Below the pieces are notes generated by a model, which ran no database searches, was not told where the DNA came from, and was given only the letters and a program-made list of their open reading frames with translations. A stretch of DNA of 64,000 bases, taken from NCBI RefSeq assembly GCF_001661495.1, contig NZ_BDDT01000001.1, forward strand, positions 124,001-188,000, written 5' to 3'. Positions 1-8,545 of the stretch are shown piece by piece. How positions within the stretch are numbered: the first letter of the stretch is position 1; every line of letters starts with the position of its first letter. Both the position numbers and the translations under genes were made by a program. Source of the stretch: Pseudoalteromonas prydzensis. GTDB taxonomy: Bacteria > Pseudomonadota > Gammaproteobacteria > Enterobacterales > Alteromonadaceae.

Positions 1-153
1 TACTCAGTCGACATTCAGCAGCAGAAACTCAAGCTGTTGATCTTAATTAACTAAAAATAATTATGCAGGCTGGCACAGATCTTCCTTATAGATAAAGGTA
101 ACTCATTAATGGTGAGTTTTAATTTCATTTACCTCGTTTACAGGGAGCGAGCT

Positions 154-273
154 ATGGCTAACTTTTATCACATGTTGTATTTATTATGGCGCTTAGACAT
201 CAGTGTTTGGCATGTACATCATGCTAACGATCCACACACAACATCGGAAAAGGAGCGCAGATATGTTAAATAA
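154..273 (+). CDS. possible 39-residue small protein, coupled to the next gene
   Basis: A short reading frame starts at ATG 154, seven bases after a good Shine-Dalgarno run (GGGAG at 143-147). It ends at TAA 271-273, overlapping the start of the following HTH gene (ATG 263) by 11 bases, which is a geometry seen in translational coupling. The product would be a short aromatic-rich peptide (Trp, Tyr and His in the first half, charged tail). I recognise no family. It could be a leader peptide for the HTH gene or chance. Confidence 0.35.
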   Translation: MANFYHMLYLLWRLDISVWHVHHANDPHTTSEKERRYVK

Positions 274-493
274 CTACCCGCTCTTAGACGAAGCGCTAAA
301 AAAGCTATCGGTGCATCAATTAACAATCAGCGAAGCATCTGAGCATTATGATTTACCGAAACGCGTTATTTATAAAGCACTGCGTCAACAGCAAGCAAGA
401 ATATCGCAACAGAAAACTTATTTACTCGCGGCGCAAAAACGTTTGCAACAGAACTTGCAAACGGTGGAGCTAGAGTTAGCTAATTTTAATTAA
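263..493 (+). CDS. small helix-turn-helix-like protein upstream of astB
   Basis: Small 76-residue protein. I choose ATG 263 because AGGAG at 251-255 sits seven bases before it; a longer in-frame reading from 203 has no such site. Residues about 15-40 read as a helix-turn-helix (a helix, a turn around HYDLPKRV, then a recognition-like helix), and the C-terminal half is a basic, Gln-rich amphipathic helix likely to form a coiled coil. It lies 62 bases upstream of astB on the same strand, so it may be co-transcribed and could regulate arginine catabolism; that is inference from position only. No family name is assigned. Confidence 0.6.
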   Translation: MLNNYPLLDEALKKLSVHQLTISEASEHYDLPKRVIYKALRQQQARISQQKTYLLAAQKRLQQNLQTVELELANFN

Positions 494-555
494 ACCATCG
501 TAGGTTATTTTCTGTATAGTTTAATCACTTACTATAAGAAAATTACAGGATGATC

Positions 556-1896
556 ATGACAGCAGTAGAAGTAAATTTTGATGGCCTTGTAGGCCCGACT
601 CATAACTACGCGGGATTATCATATGGTAACGTTGCATCATTAAGTAATGCAGCCAGTTACTCAAATCCAAAAGAGGCGGTGTTGCAAGGCCTTGCAAAAA
701 TGAAAGCAATGCATGATTTAGGGCTGACCCAAGGTGTTTTTGCTCCGCATGCACGACCTGACATCAACGTATTACGACGTTTAGGTTTTACAGGTAAAGA
801 TAATGAAGTGATCAGTAAAGCATTTAAGGCTGATCCAGTACTTTTACGTGCCTGCTATTCAGCCTCAGCAATGTGGACTGCAAATGCTGCCACGGTTTCT
901 CCCTCAGCTGATACCCTCGATGGTAAAGTGCACTTTACTGCAGCTAATTTGAATAACAAATTTCACCGCTCGTTAGAGCCGACAACGACAACTCGCTTAC
1001 TCAAAGCCATGTTCAATAACGACAGCTACTTTAGTCATCATGAGCACTTACCCGAACAGGGCTTTTTTGGTGATGAGGGAGCAGCTAATCATACTCGCCT
1101 CACCGATGCACATGGTAAGCAAGGGTTAGAGTTGTTCGTATTTGGTGCAAGTAGCTTTAACAGCGCATTACCCAAGCCAAGTAAATTCCCAGCTCGTCAA
1201 ACACTCGAAGCATCGCAAGCCATTTGCCGATTGCATCAATTAAAACCATCAAGCCAATTATTACTGCAACAAAACCCTGCAGTAATTGACCAAGGTGTGT
1301 TCCATAATGATGTTATTGCCGTAGGTAACGCCAACGTTCTTCTGTGCCATGAGCAAGCTTTTTTAAATCAAATTGATGCCTTAAAGCAGGTTAGAAATGC
1401 ATACCAAGGTGATGAAACACTTCACATTATTGAAGTGCCCAGTGCAAAAGTAAGCATTAAAGATGCTGTCACCAGTTACTTATTTAACAGTCAATTGGTG
1501 AGTTTAAGCAACGGTAAAATGCTGCTGGTAGCGCCACAAGAGTGCCATAATAACAGCGCCGTTAATGCCTACATCAATGAGCTTATTAGTGCTGATAACC
1601 CAATTAATCAAGTGCAGTTTTTTGATCTTAAACAGAGCATGCAAAATGGCGGGGGCCCAGCATGTTTACGTTTAAGAGTGGCATTAAATCAACAAGAGTT
1701 GGCAGCGGTTAACCCAGCTGTGATTTTAAATGATAGTAAGTACCAACAATTATGTTCTTGGGCAAATAAACACTATCGTGACAAGCTCAGTAATGACGAC
1801 TTTGCCGATGCTAATTTATTGACCGAAAGCTGGCAAGCGCTTGATGAACTCACCCAAATTTTAGATTTAGGATCGGTTTATCCATTCCAACTTTAG
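556..1896 (+). CDS. astB: N-succinylarginine dihydrolase
   Basis: AstB hydrolyses N2-succinylarginine to succinylornithine, CO2 and two ammonia, the second step of the arginine succinyltransferase (AST) pathway, in the cytoplasm. The protein is 446 residues from ATG 556, the usual family length. I prefer this start over ATG 550 because AGGA at 547-550 is correctly spaced and the N-terminus ([19 protein letters not shown]) then aligns with E. coli AstB. The amidinotransferase-fold catalytic residues are visible: Glu174 in [10 protein letters not shown], His250 in [11 protein letters not shown] and Cys370 in NGGGPACLR. The other ast genes are not in this window, so astB is split from them or they lie to the left. 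Possible hairpin terminator at 1931-1962. Confidence 0.95.
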   Translation: MTAVEVNFDGLVGPTHNYAGLSYGNVASLSNAASYSNPKEAVLQGLAKMKAMHDLGLTQGVFAPHARPDINVLRRLGFTGKDNEVISKAFKADPVLLRACYSASAMWTANAATVSPSADTLDGKVHFTAANLNNKFHRSLEPTTTTRLLKAMFNNDSYFSHHEHLPEQGFFGDEGAANHTRLTDAHGKQGLELFVFGASSFNSALPKPSKFPARQTLEASQAICRLHQLKPSSQLLLQQNPAVIDQGVFHNDVIAVGNANVLLCHEQAFLNQIDALKQVRNAYQGDETLHIIEVPSAKVSIKDAVTSYLFNSQLVSLSNGKMLLVAPQECHNNSAVNAYINELISADNPINQVQFFDLKQSMQNGGGPACLRLRVALNQQELAAVNPAVILNDSKYQQLCSWANKHYRDKLSNDDFADANLLTESWQALDELTQILDLGSVYPFQL

Positions 1897-1930
1897 TGCG
1901 TACTGAGTAAGACACCTTGATCTAGCTACA

Positions 1931-1962
1931 AATAACCCCAGCTTCACTCAGCAGGGGTTATT
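1931..1962 (+). terminator. candidate hairpin after astB
   Basis: Perfect 9-bp inverted repeat AATAACCCC / GGGGTTATT with a 14-base loop, starting 35 bases after the astB stop. There is no clear T-run after the stem, so intrinsic termination is only probable. Confidence 0.5.
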
Positions 1963-2254
1963 AGTTGGGATAAGTGACTAAAATTAGGCTGTTATCTAAA
2001 CTAGCTGAGTTTTTTAGCAATAGTCATTGCCAAGTTACCAAGCAAATGTGGAACAAAAATGGATAAACTTCATTAAGTTAGTAAATTATCAGGTGAGTTA
2101 CTTTTCATCTGTCATGCATTTATTTCATAAAGTCACCGCATCAAAATGTCCAGTTAAACTTTCCAACTTCCGCAACAATTCATTAACTCCAATTCAAGTT
2201 GCGTTAAGTATGACCCTCTATACTTACGCCAACACTGAGAAAAAAGGTTAAATT
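1963..2254. other. gene-free stretch between astB and the lipoprotein gene
   Basis: Together with the hairpin this is a 358-base gap. A 74-codon open frame at 2027-2251 has no ribosome binding site and no protein-like composition, so I treat the stretch as the promoter region of the following lipoprotein gene. I could not pick a convincing promoter. Confidence 0.4.
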
Positions 2255-3250
2255 ATGAATATCAAAACAACACTATTAAGCAGCGCTATTTTAGTTGCAC
2301 TCACTGCATGTGGTGGTTCAGATAACAATGACTCACCTACACCACCGCAATCTGCAAAATTTAGTTTAGGCGTCTCTGATGCACCTGTAAGCGGCTTACG
2401 GGAAGTGAATGTCGTATTTAACTCTATCACTCTCAAACAAGCTAATGGTGCAGAAGATATTACCTTTGAAACACGAGAAGCAGATGACGAAACCAAACCA
2501 GAAATGGTAAACCTGCTTGACTATACTGGCGACGATATTTTCTCATTATTAGATGATGAAGACGTGCCTGCAGGCGAATATTCATGGATCCGTGCCGATA
2601 TTATTAATGGCGATGCGAACGACTTAACTATGACCTCGCACGTTGTTTATGAAGACGGTAGCATTGCACCTTTGGTTGTTAAACGTAAAGGTAATGACGG
2701 TATCGGTGAGATCCAACTTGACGGCTTTACCCTAAATCAAACTGATAATGATTTTGTACTTGAATTTGATTTGAAAAAGTCGCTTGTCGATCCACAAAAT
2801 AGTGATGAAATCTTCTTAAAACCTCGCGGCGTTCGTTTAGAGAACTTAGCTGAGTCAGAAGATATTGAAGGTACTGTAAGTGATGCGCTTATCGCCAACT
2901 GCGAAACAGATAATATCGCACTAGCCGCTGAAGATGGCTCATTTGGCCATGCTGTGTATCTTTATAACAGTGATGTAGCAGAGCCATTGGATATTTACGA
3001 AGTAAACGAAAATGAAACACCTGCTGATGCCCCGCTGGCAACAGCAAATGTGGTATTTGATAGTGACGACAATCAATATGAGTTTGAGCTTGCCTTCATC
3101 ACTGCTGGTGATTATCAATTAGCTTATACCTGTGCAGCACATATTGATGACGCTGAAATACAAGACGAAGCATTTACGCTTTACCAAGTTAAACCTGTTA
3201 CGGTAACCGCGGGTGATGATATTGACGTGACTTTCACTGTTAGCCAATAG
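2255..3250 (+). CDS. DUF4382 domain lipoprotein
   Basis: Outer-membrane or periplasmic lipoprotein of 331 residues. The N-terminus is a lipoprotein signal with lipobox LTAC (Cys19), followed by a short Gly/Ser/Asp/Pro spacer. Residues about 35-195 match the DUF4382 pattern: FSLGVSDAPV, then VNVVFNSITL, LLDYTGDDIFSLL and AGEYSWIRADI. The remaining C-terminal 130 residues form an acidic beta-rich domain with two cysteines (in LIANCETD and AYTCAAH) that could pair. The start has AGG at 2245-2247, seven bases upstream. The function of DUF4382 proteins is unknown; the high acidity fits a marine secreted protein. It stands alone, with a terminator behind it. Confidence 0.85.
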   Translation: MNIKTTLLSSAILVALTACGGSDNNDSPTPPQSAKFSLGVSDAPVSGLREVNVVFNSITLKQANGAEDITFETREADDETKPEMVNLLDYTGDDIFSLLDDEDVPAGEYSWIRADIINGDANDLTMTSHVVYEDGSIAPLVVKRKGNDGIGEIQLDGFTLNQTDNDFVLEFDLKKSLVDPQNSDEIFLKPRGVRLENLAESEDIEGTVSDALIANCETDNIALAAEDGSFGHAVYLYNSDVAEPLDIYEVNENETPADAPLATANVVFDSDDNQYEFELAFITAGDYQLAYTCAAHIDDAEIQDEAFTLYQVKPVTVTAGDDIDVTFTVSQ

Positions 3251-3269
3251 GTTATTAGTACAAATAGTA

Positions 3270-3305
3270 TAAAGCCACTCAGTGTTAGCTGACTGGCTTT
3301 ATTTA
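3270..3305 (+). terminator. terminator between the DUF4382 gene and the mscS-type gene
   Basis: Inverted repeat TAAAGCCACTCAG / CTGACTGGCTTTA with one mismatch and a 6-base loop, followed by TTTA. It lies between convergent genes and may serve both. Confidence 0.7.
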
Positions 3306-3326
3306 GATACATTTACAAGCTACGTT

Positions 3327-4181
3327 TTACACATCTTTATTAACGGTTACCGCCGATGCCATAGACTCAGCGATATGCAAAGTTCGTTGCGGAAATGGAA
3401 TAGTCAGACCCGCTTGCTCAATAGACTCTTTTACCCGTTTATTAAGATCCCACACAGTTTGCCAATAATCGCCGTTCACCGTCCATGCACGCAATTGAAT
3501 ATTCACCGCACTTTCACCAATTGAAGCCACCATAACTTTTGGCGCAGGCTCTGGTAATAATCGGCTTTCTGACGCGGCGATTTCTTTAAGTACATTTAAG
3601 CCATCGTCTATTGAGTCTGCAAACGAAATACCCACTACAATATCCATACGTCTTTTGCCATTGCGAGTGAAGTTTTTAATATTCCCCCCCCACACTTTAC
3701 CATTGGGTGAGGCGATATACAGGCCATCATTAGTTTTAAAAATGGTGGTAAAGAGGTTTATTTCACTAACTGAACCGACAGTGCCACTGGCGTCAACAAA
3801 ATCACCTACTTTAAATGGCCTAAGTATCAGTAACATGATACCCGCAGCTATGTTACTTAAGGTATTTTTAAGTGCTAAGCCTATTGCAAGGCCAGCCGCC
3901 CCCATCAGCGCTATTAAACTTGCTGTATTAACGCCAAAAATATCTAAAATAAACAATCCAGCAATGATATACACCAAGTAGCCTGCCACACTCGATAGGA
4001 TCGGCAGTAAGGTTTTATCCACATTCTTAAGTGGTGACTTAGTGTTTTTAATCGCTTTTTTAACAGAGCGCGCAATAAGTGCACTGGCAATAACAATAGC
4101 CAACGCTAAAATCAGGTTATAACCTAAAGTCATTATGGTTTCTGAATGGTTTTGCCAAAATACTAAAAGCTTATCTTTCAC
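3327..4181 (-). CDS. mscS: small-conductance mechanosensitive channel, MscS family
   Basis: Inner-membrane channel that opens under membrane tension and releases solutes on hypo-osmotic shock. At 284 residues it matches E. coli MscS (286). Three N-terminal transmembrane segments are visible (about 15-38, 62-82 and 88-125). The third carries the pore-lining Gly/Ala-rich helix (LIALMGAAGLAIGLALKNTLSNIAAG), followed by the beta domain signature LRPFKVGDFVDASGTVGSVSEI and the cytoplasmic C-terminal cage. It is monocistronic and convergent with the DUF4382 gene. The symbol reflects the size and pore-helix match; a close paralogue is possible. Confidence 0.9.
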   Translation of the reverse strand: MKDKLLVFWQNHSETIMTLGYNLILALAIVIASALIARSVKKAIKNTKSPLKNVDKTLLPILSSVAGYLVYIIAGLFILDIFGVNTASLIALMGAAGLAIGLALKNTLSNIAAGIMLLILRPFKVGDFVDASGTVGSVSEINLFTTIFKTNDGLYIASPNGKVWGGNIKNFTRNGKRRMDIVVGISFADSIDDGLNVLKEIAASESRLLPEPAPKVMVASIGESAVNIQLRAWTVNGDYWQTVWDLNKRVKESIEQAGLTIPFPQRTLHIAESMASAVTVNKDV

Positions 4182-4546
4182 GTTTTATTTCCGATAATAA
4201 TTGCTGTAATTAAGCAAGGTTAAACATAGCTTATACAAGATATAATCACTGTTATAAGCCAAAAGGTTTGAGCCGATATAACCCGTTGCGATTTGTAGCC
4301 TGCTAAAAAATAAGCCTGCCTCAAAGCGAAACCGCGCGATTATATAGCATAATATATATAAACCTAACTTTTTATTTTATTATTTAAAAACAATTAAAAA
4401 TCAGCAACTTAAGTTAACAACAAAGTAAAAAACCAATTGAAATATGTTTATATAACATACATTCAATAGAGGTTAATCCGCACCTGTTAGAGTCATAACC
4501 AAAGGAGAGCAAACTCATTATCCGCTCTCTAATCTAGGAGAAAGTC
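4182..4546. other. AT-rich divergent promoter region
   Basis: A 365-base region between the divergent mscS-type and SDR genes with no credible gene. It is very A+T rich from 4340 to 4470 and contains the nested palindrome listed separately at 4437-4466. Confidence 0.5.
4437..4466. promoter_or_regulatory. nested palindrome, possible operator
   Basis: TATGTT (4443-4448) and AACATA (4454-4459) form a 6-bp inverted repeat around a TATAT centre. Outside them, TTGAA (4437-4441) and TTCAA (4462-4466) add a second symmetric pair. It lies about 80 bases before the SDR start, so it could bind a dimeric repressor; the binding protein is unknown. Confidence 0.35.
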
Positions 4547-5227
4547 ATGAGCAAAGAAAAAGTCGTACTAATTACAGGTGCTTCCAGTGGTATTGGTGAA
4601 GCAACAGCAAAAACCTTAGTAAACAACGGTCATAAAGTAATTTTGACCGCGCGCAGTGAAGATAAACTCAATGCGCTGGTTGAAGAATTAGGGGCTGATA
4701 ATGCATTAGCCGTTTGCGCAGATGCCACTGATTTTTCATCGCTTGAAAAAGTAGTTAATGCAGGTGTAATACACTTTGGCCGACTAGATGTAGCATTTGC
4801 CAATGCTGGTATGAGTGTACAAACCCCAGGAGTTGAAGAAGGCGAGCCAAAGCAATGGCAAACAATGATTGATATCAACATCAACGCACTGCTTTACACT
4901 GCAAAACTTACTCTACCACACCTTAGAAAAACCACTGGGCACTTTATTTTAACCAGCTCCGCCGCAGGGCGTATAGCGCTAAAAGGCTCTGTGTATGGTG
5001 CAACAAAATGGTTTGCTTACGGCTTTGGACAAAACCTCGCAGAAGAAATGAAAGAGTGGCAAGGCCGCTGTACTACAATTGCCCCAGGCATGGTCAATAC
5101 GCCATTTTTTGATGAAGCCAAACCCGACAAACTCGACCCAACAGATGTAGCTGATGCCGTGCTATTCGCAATCGAAGCAGACAAACGCTGTAATGTTCGA
5201 GAGCTCTTTTTAATGCCAAGTAAGTAA
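4547..5227 (+). CDS. short-chain dehydrogenase/reductase (SDR)
   Basis: NAD(P)-dependent oxidoreductase of the classical SDR type, 226 residues. The Rossmann glycine motif TGASSGIG lies at about 10-17, the NAG motif at about 86-88, the catalytic serine in LTSSAAG and the YGATK (YxxxK) active site after it, with the PG motif in IAPGMVNTPF. ARSEDKL after beta-strand 2 places an arginine where NADP-preferring members often have one. The start has a strong AGGAG about eight bases upstream. It stands alone and the substrate cannot be told; yeast YMR226C/E. coli YdfG-like serine dehydrogenases are the closest general type. Confidence 0.85.
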   Translation: MSKEKVVLITGASSGIGEATAKTLVNNGHKVILTARSEDKLNALVEELGADNALAVCADATDFSSLEKVVNAGVIHFGRLDVAFANAGMSVQTPGVEEGEPKQWQTMIDININALLYTAKLTLPHLRKTTGHFILTSSAAGRIALKGSVYGATKWFAYGFGQNLAEEMKEWQGRCTTIAPGMVNTPFFDEAKPDKLDPTDVADAVLFAIEADKRCNVRELFLMPSK

Positions 5228-5238
5228 AATTAAGTCTT

Positions 5239-5264
5239 TTAAATGCCCTAAATAGGGCATTTAA
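5239..5264. terminator. bidirectional terminator
   Basis: Perfect inverted repeat TTAAATGCCCTA / TAGGGCATTTAA separated by two bases, between the convergent SDR and GH20 genes. A/T flanks on both sides let it act in both directions. Confidence 0.75.
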
Positions 5265-5283
5265 TTTGAGCATCAATAATCAG

Positions 5284-7596
5284 TTAGTGACTGCAACTTA
5301 GCCGCGCTTGCTTTAACAAACTTATTGATTGGATAACTTGCGCAATCATGCCATTATTTATTTCTATACTCTGTGGTTTATTTAGCTCATCCTTATTTTT
5401 CAGCGCCGTCATGATTGCCAAATAACTGGCTTGCCATTCATTGATTGTTAAAAACAACTGGCGATTATCGGTAAGTACTTGCTGCCATCTAAGTAATTGC
5501 TTTTGCAGTGTTGCAAGCTGTTGACTGTCGCACTGTTGTTGGTAATCAGCAACCGCATAATCAAACTGTTTAAGAGCTAAGCTCTCTACCGGTAATACAT
5601 CCACTAATTTGTTTAGTGGCGCTTGTTGATGGTAGTCACCCCTTAAAAACGCTAAATGGTGCAAAGTATAATAATGCACAGGCTCAATTAACTGACTAAA
5701 AGTAAGTAAAGCATTCACATCGGCGTTTGTTACTGCTGGTTGCTGTCTTAGTCGTTTAATAAACTGTTGTTGGTGTAATAAACCAAGTTGTTGATCTGCG
5801 AAGTTGTCCATTACTACTAGGCGTTTATACATATCTCGCTCGTCGGTTACACTTACAGGCGACCAAAAACGTTCCCCTATCGCATAAAGCCTTGGCCAAA
5901 TACGCGAGTCTAAATTATCACTGGTTATAAGCTCAGCCCAAGCAGTGGCTTCACCACCGAGCACATTACCTGGTTTTTTACGTTGTTGCTGTTGCGTTAA
6001 TGCTTGATTTAGCTGCTTAACTGAGGGGCTAGTAATAACCGCCGCTGTAAATTTATAAGGCGTATTCCCGACCAGCGCCGCTTCATTTGATGCTTTATCA
6101 ACACTCACAGCCAGTTTTGTTGGTCCCATCCAAGTATCAATCTGTAACTGGTAGTGATCAGCAAGCTTATCCACATTTGCTGTAATAAAACTGCCTTTGC
6201 CTTTAATACTTACTTTGCCATATAGCTTATCCTGCTGATTAGTAAAGATAGTGGCCTTGCCAACGACAGCGCTACCTTTTAAGCGAGTCAGAGTAAATTC
6301 CACCGTGCCTAAAATATTTTTTGCCCTTACAGCGGCTGGTGTGGGTTGAATAGGATGATTACGGTAGTGATAGCTAGTCCACTGCGGTTGATCGATATAA
6401 AAACCACTTGAGAGTAATCCATCATGACCAGCACTGGTAATGTCACTCAGCGAGTGATGGCCGCGCCATGACTGTACTAAGGTATTTTTTGGTAAACTAG
6501 GTTGCAGCACTTCATCCCAGCCAATCATTTGCTTATTATATTTTGCTAAAATTTTAGCAACCCGTTGATTAAAATAGGCATGTAAAGCATGGCTATCAGC
6601 TAATTTTTTTGAAGCCATATAGGCCTGTATTTTAGTATTTTTTTGCCAGTCGCTATCATCGACTTCATCACCACCAATATGCAAATACGGATCAGGAAAC
6701 AGGCCTGTGAGTTCTGCAACCACTTCATCAATAAACTGATAAACCTTAGGGTTACTTGGGTCAAGTAACGGCTCGAACACCCCCCAACGTCTTTCAATTT
6801 CAGTAAGGGTTGTGCCACTACCCAACTCAGGATAAGCAAGCACAATGGCGCTTGCATGGCCTGGCACATCAAACTCTGGCACTACTCGAATACCTAATTT
6901 AGCAGCATAAGCCACCACCTCTTTGATTTCGGCTTGGGTATAATACAAACCATCTGAGGCATTTTGATGCAGTTTAGGGTAACTATTTAATTCAATTCGC
7001 CAGCCCTGATCGTCAGTTAAATGCCAATGAAAAACATTAAACTTTGCAGAAGCTAAACCACGTAGCGTGCGTTTTACATCATTAATGGGTAAAAAGTGAC
7101 GTACGCCATCAAACAGTAACCCTCGCCATGGATAGGTGGGTGCGTCGGTTATTGTGAGGTTTGTCAATTCGCGAGGCTGCTCAGCACTAAACAACAACTG
7201 TGATAAGCTCGCAAGACCTCGTAACACGCCATATTGATTACTACTGCTGAGTTTAATCGTGTTATTAGCAATCACTATTTCATAGCTTTCATCCATCCCT
7301 AAATAAGGCAAAGGGGCTGCGCTTTGGCTGATACTTATGTGTAGTTGTGCATTATTTGCATCTTGCCACTCAATATTTGTAAACTGCTGGGCAAACGATG
7401 AATTTAAAAGCAGTGGCATTAATAACGCTTGCTGCTGTTGACTCATATGCACCCCCAGCTCAGTAGTTAATTGGGTTTTACCTTTGAGCATTTGTATCTT
7501 TGCAGGCATTGGCATAAGTGCAGGTTGGGTACTGGCAATACTTGGCAGTGCATAGTTGAGCATGATGATGCAAATCAAATAAATAAACTTATTCAT
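5284..7596 (-). CDS. periplasmic GH20 beta-N-acetylhexosaminidase
   Basis: Secreted exo-hydrolase that removes terminal GlcNAc (or GalNAc) from oligosaccharides. It has 770 residues, with a signal peptide (about 1-22) and no lipobox. An N-terminal GH20b-type domain (about 27-150) precedes the barrel; HWHLTDDQGWR and the catalytic pair Asp310-Glu311 in HIGGDE are intact. Within the barrel, about 100 residues (roughly 412-520) form an inserted beta-rich segment before GEATAWAEL, longer than in minimal GH20 enzymes. The start codon overlaps the kdgK stop by eight bases (ATGAATAA), so it is translationally coupled. In this cluster it would release GlcNAc and the oxidised N-acetylglucosaminate end from chitooligosaccharides; the latter is inference. 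Confidence 0.92.
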   Translation of the reverse strand: MNKFIYLICIIMLNYALPSIASTQPALMPMPAKIQMLKGKTQLTTELGVHMSQQQQALLMPLLLNSSFAQQFTNIEWQDANNAQLHISISQSAAPLPYLGMDESYEIVIANNTIKLSSSNQYGVLRGLASLSQLLFSAEQPRELTNLTITDAPTYPWRGLLFDGVRHFLPINDVKRTLRGLASAKFNVFHWHLTDDQGWRIELNSYPKLHQNASDGLYYTQAEIKEVVAYAAKLGIRVVPEFDVPGHASAIVLAYPELGSGTTLTEIERRWGVFEPLLDPSNPKVYQFIDEVVAELTGLFPDPYLHIGGDEVDDSDWQKNTKIQAYMASKKLADSHALHAYFNQRVAKILAKYNKQMIGWDEVLQPSLPKNTLVQSWRGHHSLSDITSAGHDGLLSSGFYIDQPQWTSYHYRNHPIQPTPAAVRAKNILGTVEFTLTRLKGSAVVGKATIFTNQQDKLYGKVSIKGKGSFITANVDKLADHYQLQIDTWMGPTKLAVSVDKASNEAALVGNTPYKFTAAVITSPSVKQLNQALTQQQQRKKPGNVLGGEATAWAELITSDNLDSRIWPRLYAIGERFWSPVSVTDERDMYKRLVVMDNFADQQLGLLHQQQFIKRLRQQPAVTNADVNALLTFSQLIEPVHYYTLHHLAFLRGDYHQQAPLNKLVDVLPVESLALKQFDYAVADYQQQCDSQQLATLQKQLLRWQQVLTDNRQLFLTINEWQASYLAIMTALKNKDELNKPQSIEINNGMIAQVIQSISLLKQARLSCSH

Positions 7597-8545
7597 AGTC
7601 AGTGTCCTGTTCGCTCGGGCTTAGTTGATTGCTCGTCGTTATTGTAAGTGTTGTGGCAACAATGGCGCCGGTTGCAGCAATAACCTGTGCGGCAAGTTGT
7701 TGCGCGGTATTAACAGCGGGATCACACTGTTGCGTTATTAAATATTCAGCCAAAAAGCCGGCTGCAAAAGCATCCCCTGCGCCAGTTGTATCAACAACAC
7801 GCGCTGCAGGCTGCACGGGGTAATTCTTTAACTGCTGCTGTTGCAAAACTAGGGTGTCGTTAACGCCTTGTTTGATGATCACTAAACTGTGCGCATAGGG
7901 TTTATAGAAATCCAACAGCTGTTGCGACGAAGCAAAACCAAAAACACCAAAGTGGTCGTCATCCGTGATCAATAAAATATCAGCACGGGCATAGGCTTGT
8001 TTATAACATTTTTGCGCGATAGCCTTATTTTGCCAAAGCACCGCGCGGTAATTGCTGTCAAAAATAACCTTGCCACCTGCATCTTTATAAACAGTGATCG
8101 CAGCCATCAATAGCTGCCGGCTTTGCTCATCTAAAATAGCGAGGCTAATAGCCGAAAAATACAGGTAATCAAATTCCTTCTGCTCTAGAGCTGCTAAAAA
8201 GCTTTGCTGTGGTGCCAGCTTAAAATACTCTCTGGCGGCGCTATTTTTACGTTCATAATGAAAAGTCCGCTCGCCGCTCTCATCAACAACAATGCCATAA
8301 GCGCCTAACGTGCGAACATCACTGTGCAATAAATACTTTAAGTTAAGCCCTTGATTTTTAAATCGGTTATAAGCCTGTTTGCTTAATTCATCACTGCCGA
8401 TTGCCGATACAAAATAGACCTCAGCGTTACTCATTAATAACCGCTTAAGATACACTGCGCTGTTGTAAGTATCACCACCAAAACACAGCTCATTGTTTAG
8501 CGACAACTCATGCATCGCTTCGCCAAAAAATGCCACTTTAATCAT
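7589..8545 (-). CDS. kdgK: 2-keto-3-deoxygluconate kinase (PfkB family)
   Basis: Cytoplasmic sugar kinase converting 2-keto-3-deoxygluconate (KDG) plus ATP to KDPG, feeding the Entner-Doudoroff aldolase. The 318-residue product starts at ATG 8545, chosen because GAGGAG lies seven bases upstream; a longer start at 8560 lacks this. Features shared with E. coli KdgK are the N-terminal GEAMHELS, the substrate loop FGGDTYNSAVYLKR (about 22-35), ESGERTFHYER, FDYLYFSAISLAIL, GKVIFDSNYRAVLW and the catalytic DTTGAGDAFAAGF with Asp258. It overlaps the symporter stop and the hexosaminidase start by eight bases each. KDG is the expected product of glucosaminate dehydration, matching the PLP enzyme upstream. 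Confidence 0.88.
   Translation of the reverse strand: MIKVAFFGEAMHELSLNNELCFGGDTYNSAVYLKRLLMSNAEVYFVSAIGSDELSKQAYNRFKNQGLNLKYLLHSDVRTLGAYGIVVDESGERTFHYERKNSAAREYFKLAPQQSFLAALEQKEFDYLYFSAISLAILDEQSRQLLMAAITVYKDAGGKVIFDSNYRAVLWQNKAIAQKCYKQAYARADILLITDDDHFGVFGFASSQQLLDFYKPYAHSLVIIKQGVNDTLVLQQQQLKNYPVQPAARVVDTTGAGDAFAAGFLAEYLITQQCDPAVNTAQQLAAQVIAATGAIVATTLTITTSNQLSPSEQDTDYE

Noticed and set aside
2027..2251. 74-codon open frame before the DUF4382 gene
   Set aside because: No ribosome binding site, odd composition, and it would crowd the promoter of the real gene.
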